Origin: Adiantum capillus-veneris
Lineage: Eukaryota > Streptophyta > Polypodiopsida > Polypodiales > Pteridaceae
Direction: 5' to 3'
Assembly (NCBI GenBank): GCA_014529385.2
Contig: CM043958.1
Span: 82,949,525-83,013,524 of the forward strand
Length of the DNA: 64,000 nucleotides
Part shown: piece by piece, positions 39,061-50,748 of the stretch
Layout of the letters: the number at the start of each line of letters is the position of its first letter
Numbering within the stretch: the first letter of the stretch is position 1
Notes under the pieces: generated by a model
What the model was told of the DNA's origin: nothing
The model's input: only the letters and a program-made list of their open reading frames with translations
Database searches by the model: none
Program-made: the position numbers and the translations under genes

Positions 39061-40205
39061 GATAACAATGGTTATATAAAGAGTGAGTGCATTTCTTCCT
39101 TAGAGTGTGGAAGTTTCTCTATCTTATTATTGTCGCTACCCCCTGCAAGAAGAAACTACAAAAGAGAGATTAAGAGTTGAGGGGACTTTTAAGAAAGGAA
39201 AATAAAGGCCATCAGAAAATTGATCCCCATGTGTAGCAGGCCCATTACTCCCTAATATTACCCCAATTTATTACCACAGGGCATAGGTGCCCATTTACGT
39301 ATGAATCAGAGGCGAGAGCACTGGAACAGGGGTGGTTATATAGGATCAGGAGCGTCAACGCCAACAAACTGGTAGAATTAGAAAGCAGCTCTGACAAGTC
39401 CCAGGTCTCCCCTTCCTTAAGATGGAGACTGCAGGACACTGGAGAGAATATAACTTGGAAGTAGAAGGCAACTGCCCCATAATCCATTGGCGTACTACTC
39501 CTGCTTATACAACAATTAGATACTACCTGTTATAGAATCTGCAGGCTCAGCCCTTACATGAATTGTCATGAGGCATGGTCGGAGAGTGTAAGATCGAGGT
39601 CAATGCCTGCACAATGTTAAATGATCCAACTAGAAATGCAAGGTACTACAACAACGGCTACCACTGCACATAGTATCGATAGCAAGTGGTTCGGCTGCTC
39701 TCTTGCTAATAAACTTAACAATCATTATAGTATGCCTTCAGCTATGATCATTTGGAGGTTGCTCGCTTTGTCCCCCTTCTTTACATACTCACTCTGAGAA
39801 GCGTACCGACCAAAGACATACCCACAGTTCTCATGAGGTGGCTCCATGCACACACTGTATTTTCTCCTCTATCATGAGGCCTTGGATCGGCAGCTATGCC
39901 TGCTTTGAGTCATGACCCCCTCGCGGACCATTTATTGCCACATAGCCTTGGGCTCTTGCATGCACAACTCCACTTACTGCTAATACTGCTCCTGCTCATG
40001 CTTTGCATACAACTCCTGGATGCTTCATGAAACTGAGGGCAACAATCGACAGTGAAAGCATTACATACAGTGGTGCAAACTACTCAATACGAGACAAAGA
40101 GAGAGAGAGAGAGAGAGAGAGAGATAATCTCTCCAAATTTATCCCCACTGGCGCTCTCGTCCACAAAATCATTAAAGATTTTAACTTTTCCTTTCAAGTG
40201 GGATT
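38273..40205. other. No gene seen
   Basis: About 1.9 kb between elements E and copia B. It holds a (GA)n array at 39024-39059 and a second at 40100-40123. A GGGGGAGAGTGAAGAGC stretch near 38868 followed by GTTATAGACGTCCATAGCAT resembles, in reverse, the sequence at 31821-31880. The 80-, 90- and 66-codon frames show no domain. Confidence 0.4.
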
Positions 40206-40430
40206 TGTTGGAATTAGGGTGCAGAGAAAAACACACAGCTTGGAGAAGATGAAGGAAGCTCAAGGCACACAATAGAGAGTGTATTACTAGTGTGCAATGG
40301 AAAGATTGATAGCCCTAGAGTGATGGGCGTATATACAATGCACGGGGGAAAAAACCTCCTAAAGAGGGAAAAAATGCCCCGGCGGTCCTAGTGTGTTCAC
40401 ACACATCACTACCACATGTATATGGTAACA
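40206..40430 (-). repeat. 3' LTR of copia B
   Basis: 225 bp, TGTTGGAATTAG to GGTAACA on the plus strand. The adjoining plus-strand AATCCCCCCTGG (40431-40442) is the complement of the polypurine tract. Confidence 0.9.
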
Positions 40431-40462
40431 AATCCCCCCTGGAGTGATGCGGTGAACGAGAG

Positions 40463-41988
40463 CTAGCACATGAGTAAAGGGAAGTGCCATGCCCTGAGGA
40501 CAGGATCATTCCACAAAGGGGAGTAAGCCCAAAGCTTTGCAGAAAGCTTCAAGCTTCTCACAAGACAATGCCTTTGTGAAAAGATCTGCAAGGTTGTCTT
40601 GTGTTGGCACATAAGCCAAGCTGATCTCTCCTTCTGAGAGCTCTCCCTAACATAGTGGTAATGCACCTCAATGTGCTTTGTGCGAGCATGAAAAACTGGG
40701 TTCCTCGCAACTGCCAATGTGCTCTGACTGTCAGTGTAGTTAGTGTTGGCAGTGTCCTGTCCAACACCCAAATCAGTCATAAGGCGTTTGAGTCATACAC
40801 ACTCAACCGTAGCTGTGAAGACTGCCCTATACTCAGCCTCACAACTCGAAGTTACTTCTTTCTCAACCATGATATACATGAACTGCCAAGCATGAAACAA
40901 AAACCCCTTGTGGACACTCGCGTGTCAAAATAACCAGCCCAATCTGAGTCCGAAAAAGCATGTAAGTCTGGCAGCAATGATCCCCCCTTGGGATAAAACA
41001 AGCCAAGATGTAAAGTGCCACTAAGGTAGTGGAAAATCCTCTTGACAGCCTGCCAATGCTTAGACCTTGGGCTATGCATAAATCTGCTGACCTGTGAGAC
41101 TGCAAACTGAACATCTGGCCTCGTGTTGCATACATAAATGAGGCAGCCAACAGCAGTTTGGTAAAGAGTGACATCAGCAGGATCGCCAGCATCATGTAGA
41201 CTCAACTTCAAACCTGTTTCCATGGGAGTGGCAATAGGTTTTCAATCCTGAAGTCCAAACTTACATAGCAATGTCTCTATGTAACTTTTCTGACACAAGG
41301 CAATACCACCATCACACTGCTTAAACTGTATACCCAAGTAATGATGCAACAGCCCCAAATCTTTCATCTTGAAAGTAGCATTCAAATCAGCCTTAAATTC
41401 AGCAATATGTCTCTCATTTAGTCCAGTGATCAGCAAATCATCAACATAAAGAACCACAATGAGAAGTACATCACCCTCACGCTTTACATACAATGTGCTT
41501 TTTGTTGAACAGTTACGAAAGCCTCGTTTAACCAAATGAGTGTCAGCTTTCTCATACCAAGCACGAGGAGATTGCTTCAACCCATACAAAGCCTTGTTAC
41601 ATCTGCACACTTTGTCCTCTTGTCCTTTTATGACAAAACCGCGAGGCTGCATTACATAAACTTCCTCAAATATGTCACCATTCAAGAAAGTAGTAACAAT
41701 GTCTGCTTGATGTACATCCCAACCAAAATGAGCTGCCAATGCACATAGAGAATGTACAGTAGTCATACGACAAGTGGGAGCAAAGGTCTCTTCATAATCT
41801 ATGCCTTTTTGTTGTGCATAACCTTTTGCAGCAAGTCGAGCCTTATGGCGATCGATCTCACCATCCGGCTTGCGTTTCAACTTGTAAACCCATTTCGTAC
41901 CAATGGCCTTTTTTCCAGGAGGCAAATCACATAAAGTCCATGTGTCATTTTCTATAAGTGCATCATATTGTGATTGCATGGCAGCCAT
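40463..41988 (-). pseudogene. Copia B reverse transcriptase and RNase H
   Basis: The RT frame 41988-41242 reads NDTWTLCDLPPGKKAIGTKW, then KARLAAKGYAQQKGIDYEET, then YGLKQSPRAWYEK and the catalytic VLYVDDLLI. A stop near 41242 interrupts the frame, which continues in register to 40852 with the connection and RNase H start (HAFSDSDWAGYFD, where the first catalytic Asp lies). After a shift near 40855 the end of RNase H is readable (TDSQSTLAVARNPVFHARTK, HIEVHYHYVRE). The RT is nearly intact. Confidence 0.92.
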
Positions 41989-42030
41989 CCAATTTTCTGA
42001 ATTCTGTGCTTCATCAAAAGACAGAGGCTC

Positions 42031-43046
42031 CTAAACATCATGTAAGCTAGACACAGGCAAAGCATAACAATCTGATGCATAAGATGCATGGCAAGAGCCT
42101 GAACAAGTACGACTAGACAAAGGTGCATCCAATTTACTGTCACGCAAAGTGTGCACCAGCCATTTTGGCATACCTCTAGCCTGCTCATTTTCAGCCCTTT
42201 CCTCATCATGTACATCTACATTAGTAATAGGCTGATCTAAAACATTTTTAGAAACCCCCATAGGCTGTACATTTGCCTCATTGGAACTTACATTCGTATT
42301 TCCAGCACTGAAAAGAGGCAACAAAGTGTCATAAATGTCCTGTGAGCTTACATTACTGTCTCTAGTACATGACAGCAAGGGCTGAACAGAATCTTCCACA
42401 AACACTACATCCCGTCAAACCAGAATACATTTTGTTTGCGGATGATACAACCTGTAACCTTTGCTTTCAGCAGTATAACCAACAAAAATACATTTGACAG
42501 CTTTATCATCCAATTTTTTGCGCTGCACTTGTGGCACCAAAGAAAATGCCAAACAGTCAAAAACACGCATGTGCTCAATAGAAGGCTTTCTATCATGCCA
42601 TGCTTCATATGGAGTAATAGACTGCAAAGCTTTCGTTGGGCACCTGTTAAGTACATAAGTGGCACACATGATGGCCTCAAGCCAAAAAGAATGTGGCAAA
42701 GCTTGACTTTTCACCATACATCGTGCCATTTTCGTCAGTGACCTTTTTTTCCTCTCAGCTTGCTGAGATGTATAAGGCACTGTACATTGGTGTTTTATCC
42801 CACGACTAGCTAGAAATGCATTAAATTCATGAGACATATACTCCCCCCCTCGATCGGAACGGAGGGTGCCCATAGTACAGTTTGAGACATTTTCAGCCAT
42901 AGCCAGAAATTGTTTGAAGCACATAAAGACTTCCCTTTAAGCGGAAATACCCATGCATGCCTAGAGTAATCATCAATGAAAGTCACGAAGTACTGGTAAT
43001 TACCCAAGGACGGAGTTTGCATGGGCCCACAAACATCACTATGCAC
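42031..43046 (-). pseudogene. Copia B integrase
   Basis: The core is visible with HSDVCGPMQTPSLGN (first Asp, near 43040), TLRSDRGGEYMSHEF (second Asp, near 42865) and SQQAERKKRSLTKMARC (third, Glu). Between Gln-Gln and Ala-Glu the usual Asn-Gly-Val/Ile is absent, a three-residue loss right beside the catalytic Glu. The frame shifts near 42930. The C-terminal region follows (TPYEAWHDRKPSIEHMRVFD; KCIFVGYTAESKGYRLYHP), then a variable linker to 42031. Confidence 0.9.
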
Positions 43047-43049
43047 AAG

Positions 43050-43910
43050 CTACAACCTGCATGTGGCCCGAACTGAACCATCCTTTGGAAATTTAGAACG
43101 TAGCATCTTACCCAAAATACATCCTTCACAAACATGTTTGATAGGTGCTTCAAGAGGCGGCAAAGAAGCAACCATATCAGATTTCTGTAAACGCAGCAAA
43201 CTGGCAAAATTTAGATGACCAAAAGGTGCATGCCAAAGTTTTGCATCTAAAATAGCCTTTGAATCTGCAACAGCATTTGCAAAATTTTGTCCACACTTGT
43301 CATACAAAGTGAGCTTATACAGCCCACGGCACAAAAGGTCAGATGCAACAATTTCATCACCAAAACTGAGATCATGAGCTGTACATCTGTCATCCACAAA
43401 TTTGACTACAAGTCCAAGTCTAGCAAGTGAGGATATAGACAAGAGATTCTTCTTGATCCCAGGTACATAAAGTGCATCAACAAGTGTGAAGGAACTGCCA
43501 TTAGCAGCAGTGAGCACAATCTTTCCAACTCCCTGAACTGGATAAGAGGCGTTGTTGGCACAAGTGACTGAATTCCCATGAGGGATAGACTCGAGAGAGG
43601 TAAACAATTCACGATGTGAGGTAATGTGCTTTGTAGCACCACTATCGAAATACCACACATGTGAATCTGCAGCAATTGACAAGCATGCATCATGGACAGC
43701 AGGATTGTAAGTGCACTCTGCGCTAAAATCCCATTCTGCATCAACATCAGCAACACAGTCTCCTTTCACAGAAGACTCAACAATGGCTGCATTTGTAGTG
43801 GAACCAGCATTTGCAGTGGAACCACCCTCTTTCTTCTTAGCCTCTTTGGCCTTCAACTTAGGACACGACTTGATCAAGTGATCATTGGCTTTACAATAAT
43901 GGCAACGCAT
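43050..43910 (-). pseudogene. Copia B zinc knuckle, protease and pre-integrase
   Basis: A 286-codon open frame. It has the CCHC knuckle CHYCKANDHLIKSC at its start, the aspartic protease motif VWYFDSGATKHITSHRELF near residue 85, LVDALYVPGIKKNLLSIS, and the pre-integrase region AKLWHAPFGHLNFASL with CEGCILGKM. It ends in a stop near 43050, just before the integrase. The domain is intact in itself. Confidence 0.9.
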
Positions 43911-44152
43911 CTTCTTTTGCCCTTATCACCAAAATTTCCATACGAATTGCTGCCAGCAGAAGCATTAGGAACAGAATTTTTGCCACTCGCAGCAAAACCA
44001 TAAGAAGTGGTTGCATTGTTGTTACCACCCTTTCTTTGAGAAGCAATGAAAGCCTGTTCAACTGCACGCTGTCTAGTCTAGTTTTTTCTGGAAAGTGACT
44101 CTTGCAACAGCAATGTGCATAATGCATCAAACTTGACAACTTTTGGATTTCC

Positions 44153-44755
44153 TTAGGTCATAAGTCTCCAAGTACTAGCAAAAGTCTGGTAAGAATCTGG
44201 CAAGGCATCAAGAACAGTCTGCACAAGGGAACTGTCTGAAATGACTTCTCCTACAGAAATAAGTTGCTCATTGATATCCTTGACACTAGCAAGGAAAGTG
44301 TCCATATCATCTTCCTCATGCATAATCTTCGACTCCAACTCTTTACGCAGTAAAGCAATTTTAGCCTCATTGCGGCTTGTTGCATAAAGACCTGCTAGAA
44401 TATCCCAAGCCTGTTTTGAAGATTTTGCTGAACGGATGTGAGGAACAATGGTGCGCTTCACAGACAACGCAATCAATGCATGAGCTTGCACATCCTTAAC
44501 ATCCCAACAAGCTTGTTCTGCCGTAGGCAAAACAACTCTAACAGCTGCAATCCTTGCAGCAAGACCTCCAACATCCTCAACATCGCCTACATCTTCAGAA
44601 CCAGGACGTACATCAATGCCCTACACAATGTTCCAGACACCCTTTGACACAAGAACATGTTGCATCATATAAGCCCACATAGGGTAGTTGTCCCCATCCA
44701 ACCTGTCCTCAGCAGCAAACATCTTGAACACATCTGTGTTGTTGTTGTCAGCCAT
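44153..44755 (-). pseudogene. Copia B gag
   Basis: The ATG at 44755 starts MADNNNTDVFKMFAAEDRLD and GDNYPMWAYMM. A TAG near 44622 interrupts the frame, after which gag continues (KQAWDILAGLYATSRNEAKI; ALLRKELESKIMHEEDDMDT) to a stop near 44153. Further pieces run to the zinc knuckle at about 43910. This is the UBN2 type of copia gag, which forms the particle. The matching fragment at 16949 starts with the same residues. Confidence 0.88.
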
Positions 44756-45075
44756 GGTAAATGTTGCACGTGATGTGAAAACTGCCTGAAAATAGAAGAA
44801 ACGGAGCGAGAACAACCTGTGCTATATAGCACAAACCGTAGAAGACTATAAGGCACCTGTTATGCAGAAAATGGCACTAACAAAAATTTTGCACAAAATG
44901 ACAAAATAGCCTGTGCAGTACTGCCTGTAGTGGAAACGGAGGCCGAAATGAGCCCGAATCGAAAATCTGAGCGAACGCTCGCCAAAGCTCACTGAGATCG
45001 GAGAAAATGAGCAGGCGTGTACTAGAGCAGTTGGCGACTAAGCCCAGGAGGATGCAACCTGCTCTGATACCCAAT

Positions 45076-45301
45076 TGTTGGAATTAGGGTTGTAGAGAAA
45101 CACACACAGCTTGGAGAAGACGAAGGAAGCTCAAGGCACACAATAGAGAGTGTATTACTAGTGTGCAATGGAAAGATTGATAGCCCTAAAGTGATGGGCG
45201 TATATACAATGCACGGGGGGAAAAACCTCCTAAAGAGGGAAAAAATGCCCGGGCGGTCCTACTCTGTTCACACACATCACTACCACATGTATATGGTTAC
45301 A
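45076..45301 (-). repeat. 5' LTR of copia B
   Basis: 226 bp. The adjoining sequence at 45058-45075 is the complement of GGGTATCAGAGCAGG, a tRNA-Met primer site with one extra G. Confidence 0.9.
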
Positions 45302-45588
45302 AGATTCGGGAAACAGTCTGCCCCCTCCTCCAGACTAACTTAAGATACCAATCACTGAAAAGTTAAAACCTTTTAACTTTTTACAAACCGGACACTTGGT
45401 CATGGAGGTTGCACGAGAAAAAAGGAGCCACACTCTAATTTTGATAATATATAATCTTGGAAAAAATATTATATCAATATCTTTTAAGAGAAAACATCAG
45501 ATTGTCACCCAGATTGCAAGGTTCTCTTGCATACACTGGCTCACCAATAAAGAAATTCAAATCTTTATTACATGTTTCCCGAATATCC

Positions 45589-45624
<36 letters not shown>

Positions 45625-45682
45625 AAGTCCACGTCAAGCACCCTGCTCCCATCCCCTCACCTTGGTCATGCCTATCTTGCGT

Positions 45683-45723
<41 letters not shown>

Positions 45724-46234
45724 GGACACCCCTGTGTGCATCTTCGCTGCCTGCACTTGCCTCCCCACTCCACTTTCCTCATTCCCTGCCTCCCCGGGCT
45801 AGAGACCAGCTCGCCACTCCTTCGGGGACACACACACACATTGTTTTTTCATGTAGGAAGGTCTACACCAGACAGTCCCCATACCTCTGCGTTCTCGCCA
45901 ACCTCCTTGTTTGCAAGCCGCCACAGACTTTGCTTCTTTTCCTATCATCCGATTGCTCGCCCGGTTTGCCTTCTCCCTTGGGAATATGGTCGCGCCATCA
46001 TCTCCAAGGCTTTAGCAAGAGCACCATGTATTGAGGAGCTGAGGCAGAGAACCTTGTAGAGAGAGAGAGAGACGCCACAAGCCTCTTCACTACCCTGCAG
46101 AGACGCTCGCCCCACACCCCCCAACCTATGCCAAATATAGAAAGCGTGTTGTGTGCCTGAATTACAAAACACGCGTATAGGCACATAAGGATAGAAGGAG
46201 AGAGGCAGAGAGAGATGTGTGGGCGGCACACAGG

Positions 46235-46290
<56 letters not shown>

Positions 46291-46734
46291 TAACGTATCT
46301 TCTGAAGATTCCACTGAATTAGACTTTTTTCAAAATGAGCACACATAGTGGCTTTCACTCACTCTTAACTTTCTCATGAGTGCTCACTATAATACTCACC
46401 AATCAAACATTTTTATTTTTTATTTTTATTTGTAAATACATATGAGATTTTCACTAACAAAAAGGGAACACATCACTATGGCCTTAATCCTTTGGGCATG
46501 CCAAAAATAAGTGCCCACTACCACCTGGAATTGGAAACAATAAAATCAACTGGCTACTTTGATTGTGCAACCAACTCAAGGCTAAGTTGAGACACACTCT
46601 TCCAGAACACGGATTCTCTCTCTAGATTTATTGGCTGCAAGCATTCATAAGATAGTATGTATTCGTGCATAGTGTCTATCCCACCATACTTAGTAATGAG
46701 TGCCCACTATCTTATTCTTCTATCAAAAAATTGT
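45302..46734. other. No gene; microsatellites and CT-rich DNA
   Basis: Contains (AC)n at about 45591-45620, (GA)n at 45686-45719 and (GA)n at 46239-46288. The long overlapping plus-strand frames at 45396-46059 run through these arrays, lack a domain, and give different products in each frame, so I do not call a gene. The C-rich part (45640-46130) is less AT-rich than the surroundings. Confidence 0.5.
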
Positions 46735-47395
46735 GCATTAAAAAATTAAGCAAATCCTATCATTATACATAATGGTGGCAAAACAAAAATTCACTTTAAT
46801 ATCATTTCCAGACATCTGTTCTACCACATACTTGTGGGAGCAGGGAGTCTGTGTAATCTTCAATCTCTTGACTGGCTTATAGTTCAGGAAATTATGAGTT
46901 GCACCATCATCCACTAAAATACAAACAATACGTTGTCCGTTAATAGTGCCATGCATGCGAATCAAGTCATGAGGGCCAAAGGTGGCTACCACATTGAAGT
47001 AGTCACACAAAACTTATGTTTTTCTTCCATATGAAGAACCTCTACATTACAATATATTAGGAGATGAATCTAATGCGAGACATTGCACCGTGTGCATGGC
47101 CTTTTCTTTGCCTTGCAAAAGAGGACAATCCTTCTTGTTATGCTAGTCCGAAAGACATTTGAAACACAAATTGTGTTTCTTTGCACGCTAAAAATCGACA
47201 GTGCTGAGAGACCCACGTGGAGTATCTCGTGATTGCTTAGGCTTCTTAGCCTCTTGAGGGCGTGGAGAGGTTGATTGTCTCTTGTTCCTTTTGGAACATG
47301 TGGGAGATCTACCTCGCCATTGGCTCTTAGCAAAAGTATTCTTTGAGTAGGGAACATTTCCCTTCCTCTCTTAATCATATGTTTGGGCATGAGCT
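46735..47395 (-). pseudogene. Ty3 gag zinc knuckle and protease fragment (G)
   Basis: On the minus strand, frames with stops give a zinc knuckle (HNLCFKCLSD then HNKKDCP near 47150) and then a retropepsin-like segment in 47010-46738: MHGTINGQRIVCILVDDGAT followed by HNFLN, the Ty3-type DDGATHNF active site. RT and everything downstream are missing below 46738. Lineage differs from elements C-E, which read DPGST. Confidence 0.75.
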
Positions 47396-47399
47396 ATAA

Positions 47400-47571
47400 G
47401 ACCTAGGAGACTGAGATGTCGGATCCACCACCCTAACTCCCTATATACAGGCTAGCTCCTTGCCCTAGCCATAGTTTGGATCCCCAGTCCACACTGGTCC
47501 AGTCCGAGTCCCTGGCTCAGGTCCCTGACCCCCTAGGTTGAGCCTTGCTCCTTAGGATCCTTGTCGTGACA
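47400..47571 (-). repeat. LTR remnant of G
   Basis: On the minus strand, TGTCACGACAAGG begins right after a polypurine tract (CTCCAAGGGGGGAGTAA, 47572-47588). A TATA-like TGTATATAGGG lies about 120 bases further on (near 47450). It is partial and runs directly into the gag zinc-knuckle region. Confidence 0.5.
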
Positions 47572-47572
47572 T

Positions 47573-47660
47573 TACTCCCCCCTTGGAGAAGCGTTTTTGT
47601 CCTCGAAAACAAGAGTTGTGATACACTAATGTGTTCCACAGTGGCATCCTTCATGGATCC
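47573..47660 (-). pseudogene. Ty3 pol 3' end and polypurine tract (G)
   Basis: The minus strand can be read as KDATVEHISVSQLLF (compare the DATWE ending of many Ty3 pol proteins) and, in another frame, LVFEDKNASPRGE, ending at a polypurine tract immediately before the LTR-like start at 47571. It is short and frameshifted. Confidence 0.45.
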
Positions 47661-50600
47661 AACTATTCATTTGACTGGAACATGGTTCAGTGGGAGGTTC
47701 AATGAAATCATGAATAACATCCTGATTTTTCACATTGTTGTCCCTTTGCAACCGTCTTGGTGTAACCGGCTCATATACAACATTGCGTGTAGACACCATT
47801 TAGAACTCACTTGAGTATGCTAGAGGAGTTATTACAACTAAGATGTACCAGAAAGAGTACCTCTTTTCACTTTCCATGAAAGTAACTTGTTGATGTAACT
47901 CATTAGCCAAGTGTAAGTCCTTGAATTGTTATCTTCTCATATCAATAAACAACCCCACCATAACTAGTGTTCAAGGTTGAGAACCCTGACTTAAACAAGA
48001 AGAAACTAAATCGAGTGACAAACATGCTTTATCTTATGGTAAACAAACTCCAACTAGAGCAATACATGCTTGCTAATTCGATTGCTTGGTGCTAAAGTAC
48101 GCTCTTCGCATATCCTTTAGCACAAGATTACACTTGTAATCTGTCTATTCTCTTTGGATAACGAACAATATTGAGGTGTGTTTGCCCACGGTTTATAGAC
48201 CTTCTTCAAAAATGACTGGTAAATAGGGACCACCGTTCCTTACAACATTGCTGAGAAATCAACAATGTTATGAATAACCATCTTGTTGAACTGGAAAGAT
48301 CCACAAGCATCCAAACCAAGCCATGATTTCTATTGGTGATTGGTAGATCCAAAAGGAATCTCATAGAGATATTGCACATACAGTGAAAAATGCTTCATAA
48401 GCTTCTACTATGATGAATATGCATGCCGCTCCAAATCAGCCTTTGCTAAACACTAGGACCCATAACACCTAGTATGCATGCATTTAGCAAAAAAAATCGA
48501 ACCTGCATATCCATGATCATACTTGCCAGTACTTATGGCGAATGTGCTGCTCCTACCACACATTAAATAGTAGTGTAAATAATTTCAAAAAGAAACTAAA
48601 TACTTTCTGGTCAATCATTTGCAAGCCTTGCTGAAACATTTGAACCAAATAGAAGGTGAAACATTCATCACTTCTAGGTACAAACAATGAAACCTATTCA
48701 TTAACAACTCATAGCTTTGCTATATGCATAAACAACCATCCGTTAATGTTGTTTAGCCGCACTTGTAACCTTAATAAGTCGTTCGGTGTATCCGATAATT
48801 TTTTTGGCCATTGAAATTGTCCTTGATACGACGTGCCAAAAATGGTCTAGAAAACGGATTTAACCAACACCTAGAGACACATAATTGAAGTAGCAGCGCC
48901 AGTGTCAGTCCTAGAGACTCATATTCTCCACATATGGAATATGTCTCACGTAAGGATGTATGAAAAAAGAACATCCTTCAAGTACAAGATGTACTTGGGT
49001 GTGGAGGTAACTGTAAACATGCATGCGACGTGCGTGAGAGAGACCCTCATTATCCATTCTCCACATTGGCTAAACCAAACTCCTTGAGTTCCTAGACCAT
49101 GTGTCATCCCATGTGACAACATGTGCCAAAACTGTATAATGCGAAAACTTATTTTGTACACTATAGCCCAAAATTCTTGGCTCTTACATGACCTTGTCAT
49201 CTCTCTTAAGAGAAAAAGCGGATGAAAACAAGAAGTTTATACATCCGACTTGGAAAAGTAAACAAAAAAATATTAAAAAAAGTGAACAGAACTGAATCAG
49301 ATGCGGAGGTTGACCATATTGTTCACTTCCCTGTACTCAAAGGCACCTGTCCAAATTTCCCGCGTTCATAGGCCTAGGACACTAATTGAAAATCAGTGAA
49401 ATTCAAGTAGTACTACACATGTACCCTTGGGTGTTGCCTTTGCAATCAAACCCCTTGGTTAATATCTACATTATCAAACCCCTTGGTTAGACTTTGCAGG
49501 GAAACTACTCATCTAGAAGTCAATAGTAATTGGTCAACTTTGAAAGTTGAAATTTTCCTCTACCCGTTGGCAGCTTGTGGATTTCTTTCCTTGAAAGTAC
49601 AAGTCTGAAGGTTCCAAGAATTGTCTATCACCACTTAATAAGTGATTTAGTAATCACGAGCTAGGTCTTACTCCAAAATTATACTCGTATATACACTCTT
49701 AGTGTTGTAGATGAAATAGGATATCCACTCAAGTTGGAATCGTATTCACAATTGGATCTTTTCTAGATCCAAAAATCCATAATCTTGGGTTTTTCGTGAA
49801 CAGTCATGCTATCTGAAATATTGGATTCATCTATACACCTTCGTAGAGATAAGCCCTTATGAGTTTAAGACGTTCAAAAACTCAACTTGATCGTCACATT
49901 TACAATATGTAGTGCTAAAATAACGCCCAAAAAATTCGTAATGGCAAGGCACTTGCTTGTTCATTAGAATCGATGGGTACTCAACTGGATAGAATTGTTT
50001 GATCGTGTAAGCAATCTTTGATGGATTACAAAAAATGGCTCTTAGTCATTCCAACATAGGAAACTCTTAGCCCTTCAAAAATGGATGGCTCTTAGCCCTT
50101 CTTGTTACCATATCAACATAGAAAGATTTTAGTGAAATCGTGCTTAATTTCACCTTTCCCGCAAAGATTTCGGAAGGAGAGAGAGATAATGCTGGGTTGA
50201 GGGAAATCCCGTATTCTACTATATTGAATGCCCCTTGTGTATGTTGTTGGGCAAAGAATGGCTGGGTGGTAGCTTATCCTATAAGCATACAACAATGTAC
50301 TTGTACGACACTCTCGTACAGAGGTACCATAATTCACATCTGACCCACCTAGTGTATATGTGGTTATGATTGTACCAACGTGACTCAGGTACAGCACTTT
50401 GCCTATGAATAAACATTAAAAATGTTTTAAGATATCAATAATGTATCTCGTCCTTGATAGAGTAGCGAGTGTTATAGCAGAAGCATAAATAGTAATGAGA
50501 TGGAATTATGTCAATCTCATTGGCATGCCATGCACGCAGAGGTGTAAGACCTTGGCGACATTAACGGCCCTACAAATTGAGCCGATACCAGAGTGACTTG

Positions 50601-50743
50601 CATAGTCGGGCATGGATACATCACAATTTACCGTTGTCATAAGTAAATTGTGAGCTTATATCCTCACGTTGCCGAATGTCTAGAACTATGCGCCAATGTC
50701 ATTAATTTGAAGTCAACAACAAGATCTTGGCATGGGCTAGAAG
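47661..50743. other. No gene seen
   Basis: About 3 kb of AT-rich sequence. Open frames of 60-95 codons (48771-48974, 48946-49200, 50113-50397 minus; 47545-47814, 50140-50343 plus) have no domains. A short repeated phrase GGCTCTTAG occurs near 50037 and 50086. The final five bases before element D, TCTTG (50744-50748), are the target duplication. Confidence 0.45.
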
Positions 50744-50748
50744 TCTTG

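Larger units (their letters stand above)
40206..45301 (-). mobile_element. Ty1/copia element B, near full length
   Basis: 5,096 bp on the minus strand, with 225-bp LTRs at 40206-40430 (3') and 45076-45301 (5'). They are flanked by GGATT (40201-40205) and AGATT (45302-45306), a probable 5-bp duplication with one change. The primer site, gag, protease, integrase, RT and RNase H follow in copia order. The LTRs differ at roughly 4% of positions by eye. Several stops and frameshifts make this copy inactive, but all domains are recognisable. A 5' fragment of the same family lies at 8773-9290 and 16789-17535. Confidence 0.92.

Noticed and set aside
45396-46059. Two overlapping plus-strand frames of about 200 codons
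   Set aside because: They run through AC and GA arrays, overlap each other in different frames and show no domain or consistent composition.
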